From contig OMVH01000123.1 of the NCBI GenBank assembly GCA_900314365.1, positions 1 through 13,568 of the forward strand: a stretch of 13,568 nucleotides of DNA, read 5' to 3'. Below, piece by piece: positions 13,339 through 13,568 of the stretch (the stretch's first letter is position 1; each line of letters begins with the position of its first letter). The translations under genes and the position numbers were made by a program. This DNA comes from an uncultured Prevotella sp. (GTDB taxonomy: Bacteria > Bacteroidota > Bacteroidia > Bacteroidales > Bacteroidaceae). Under the pieces are notes generated by a model that did not search any database, was not told where the DNA came from, and saw only the letters and a list, made by a program, of their open reading frames with translations.

Positions 13339-13363
13339 AATGGACAACAATTGTTTGACCATT
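13339..13363. promoter_or_regulatory. Operator-like dyad AATGG...AACAATTGTT...CCATT
   Basis: A perfect 10-nt palindrome AACAATTGTT (13346-13355) is flanked by matching arms AATGG (13339-13343) and CCATT (13359-13363), with 2 and 3 unmatched bases between. The left half is also the second copy of the TGGACAACAA direct repeat. It lies about 220 bp upstream of the operon promoter. A regulator site is possible but not shown. Confidence 0.4.
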
Positions 13364-13548
13364 GGCAAGGTGAGGAGCAGACTGGTAGTATGTGAACTGC
13401 AATGAGAGCACAGGCTGCAGAGGAACACATTTACGATAGTTGTGTTGCTGAAATTGCATTGCACACTTGATTGACTTCGGCCCGAAAAAGCGTATCAAAA
13501 ATCAAAGGTCTCAAGAAAGTTTGTAAATAAAAAAGAACGCGAAAGTGC

Positions 13549-13568
13549 CAAAATACGGCCATATTTTG
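13549..13568. repeat. Palindrome at the right window edge
   Basis: CAAAATA (13549-13555) and TATTTTG (13562-13568) are exact inverse complements around CGGCCA, whose core GGCC is itself palindromic; only one opposed pair breaks perfect symmetry over 20 nt. It may continue beyond the window. It could be an operator, a hairpin or an element boundary. Confidence 0.5.

Larger units (their letters stand above)
13119..13568. other. Non-coding region upstream of the adhesin-peptidase operon, rich in short repeats and dyads
   Basis: About 450 bp with no convincing gene; minus-strand frames of 78 and 87 codons (13228-13498) overlap one another and have no recognisable product. It holds direct repeats AAGTGGATTC (13220-13229 and 13239-13248, period 19) and TGGACAACAA (13319-13328 and 13341-13350, period 22), a small palindrome GCTTGC-AC-GCAAGC (13283-13296), a 25-nt dyad (13339-13363) and a palindrome at the window end (13549-13568). 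No promoter consensus facing right was found. It may be an upstream control region, an unrecognised RNA gene or decayed DNA. Confidence 0.5.

Noticed and set aside
13228..13498. Two overlapping minus-strand frames (78 and 87 codons)
   Set aside because: They overlap in different frames, with no recognisable product and no promoter; composition looks like non-coding DNA.
13141..13568. tRNA, tmRNA or RNase P RNA gene in the right-hand non-coding region
   Set aside because: I looked for a tRNA T-arm (GGTTCGAATC-like) and RNase P core motifs and found none; an unknown RNA cannot be excluded.

Overview
The window looks like chromosomal DNA of a Bacteroidota, most likely a Prevotellaceae relative. 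Three things support this: promoters of the Bacteroidota type (TTTG, a 19-21 nt spacer, TAnnTTTG) with no obvious Shine-Dalgarno sequences; a C10 (streptopain/interpain-like) cysteine peptidase; and two secreted proteins ending in type IX secretion system (T9SS) sorting-domain-like tails. There are eight convincing protein genes, seven of them on the minus strand. Genus is inferred, not proven.

Layout. Positions 1-183 hold two copies of a 65-bp repeat, each with a perfect hairpin; the second copy carries the promoter of a plus-strand lipoprotein of unknown function (184-1068). Its 3' end meets, 9 bp away, a minus-strand patatin-like phospholipase fused to an outer-membrane barrel (1078-3303). 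Upstream of that in the same direction are queF (3344-3811) and a yhhQ-type queuosine-precursor transporter (3845-4534). The yhhQ leader contains a candidate preQ1-I-like riboswitch directly before the start codon. Next is a Kef-type cation:proton antiporter (4728-6992) and pepT, tripeptidase (7047-8270), 54 bp apart and probably co-transcribed. A 361-bp non-coding gap with a long imperfect hairpin separates these from a two-gene secreted module: a C10 cysteine peptidase (8632-11121) whose start overlaps by ATGA the stop of a 648-residue choice-of-anchor-J/adhesin-like protein (11118-13064). About 500 bp of apparently non-coding DNA rich in short repeats and dyads closes the window.

How the parts work together. 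yhhQ and queF are both queuosine-pathway genes: one imports a Q precursor, the other reduces preQ0 to preQ1, so a preQ1-sensing leader would close a feedback loop. pepT would finish degrading small peptides in the cytoplasm, and the C10 peptidase plus adhesin form a surface or secreted proteolytic module of the kind used by oral and gut Prevotella; a functional link between the two is only inference. The patatin gene may ride on the yhhQ-queF transcript, ending at a terminator-like hairpin whose T-run includes its own stop codon.

The most unusual items are the riboswitch candidate with a competing upstream complement to its P1 strand, the tandem hairpin/promoter repeats at the left edge, and the two junctions where a terminator-like hairpin and a promoter are merged.
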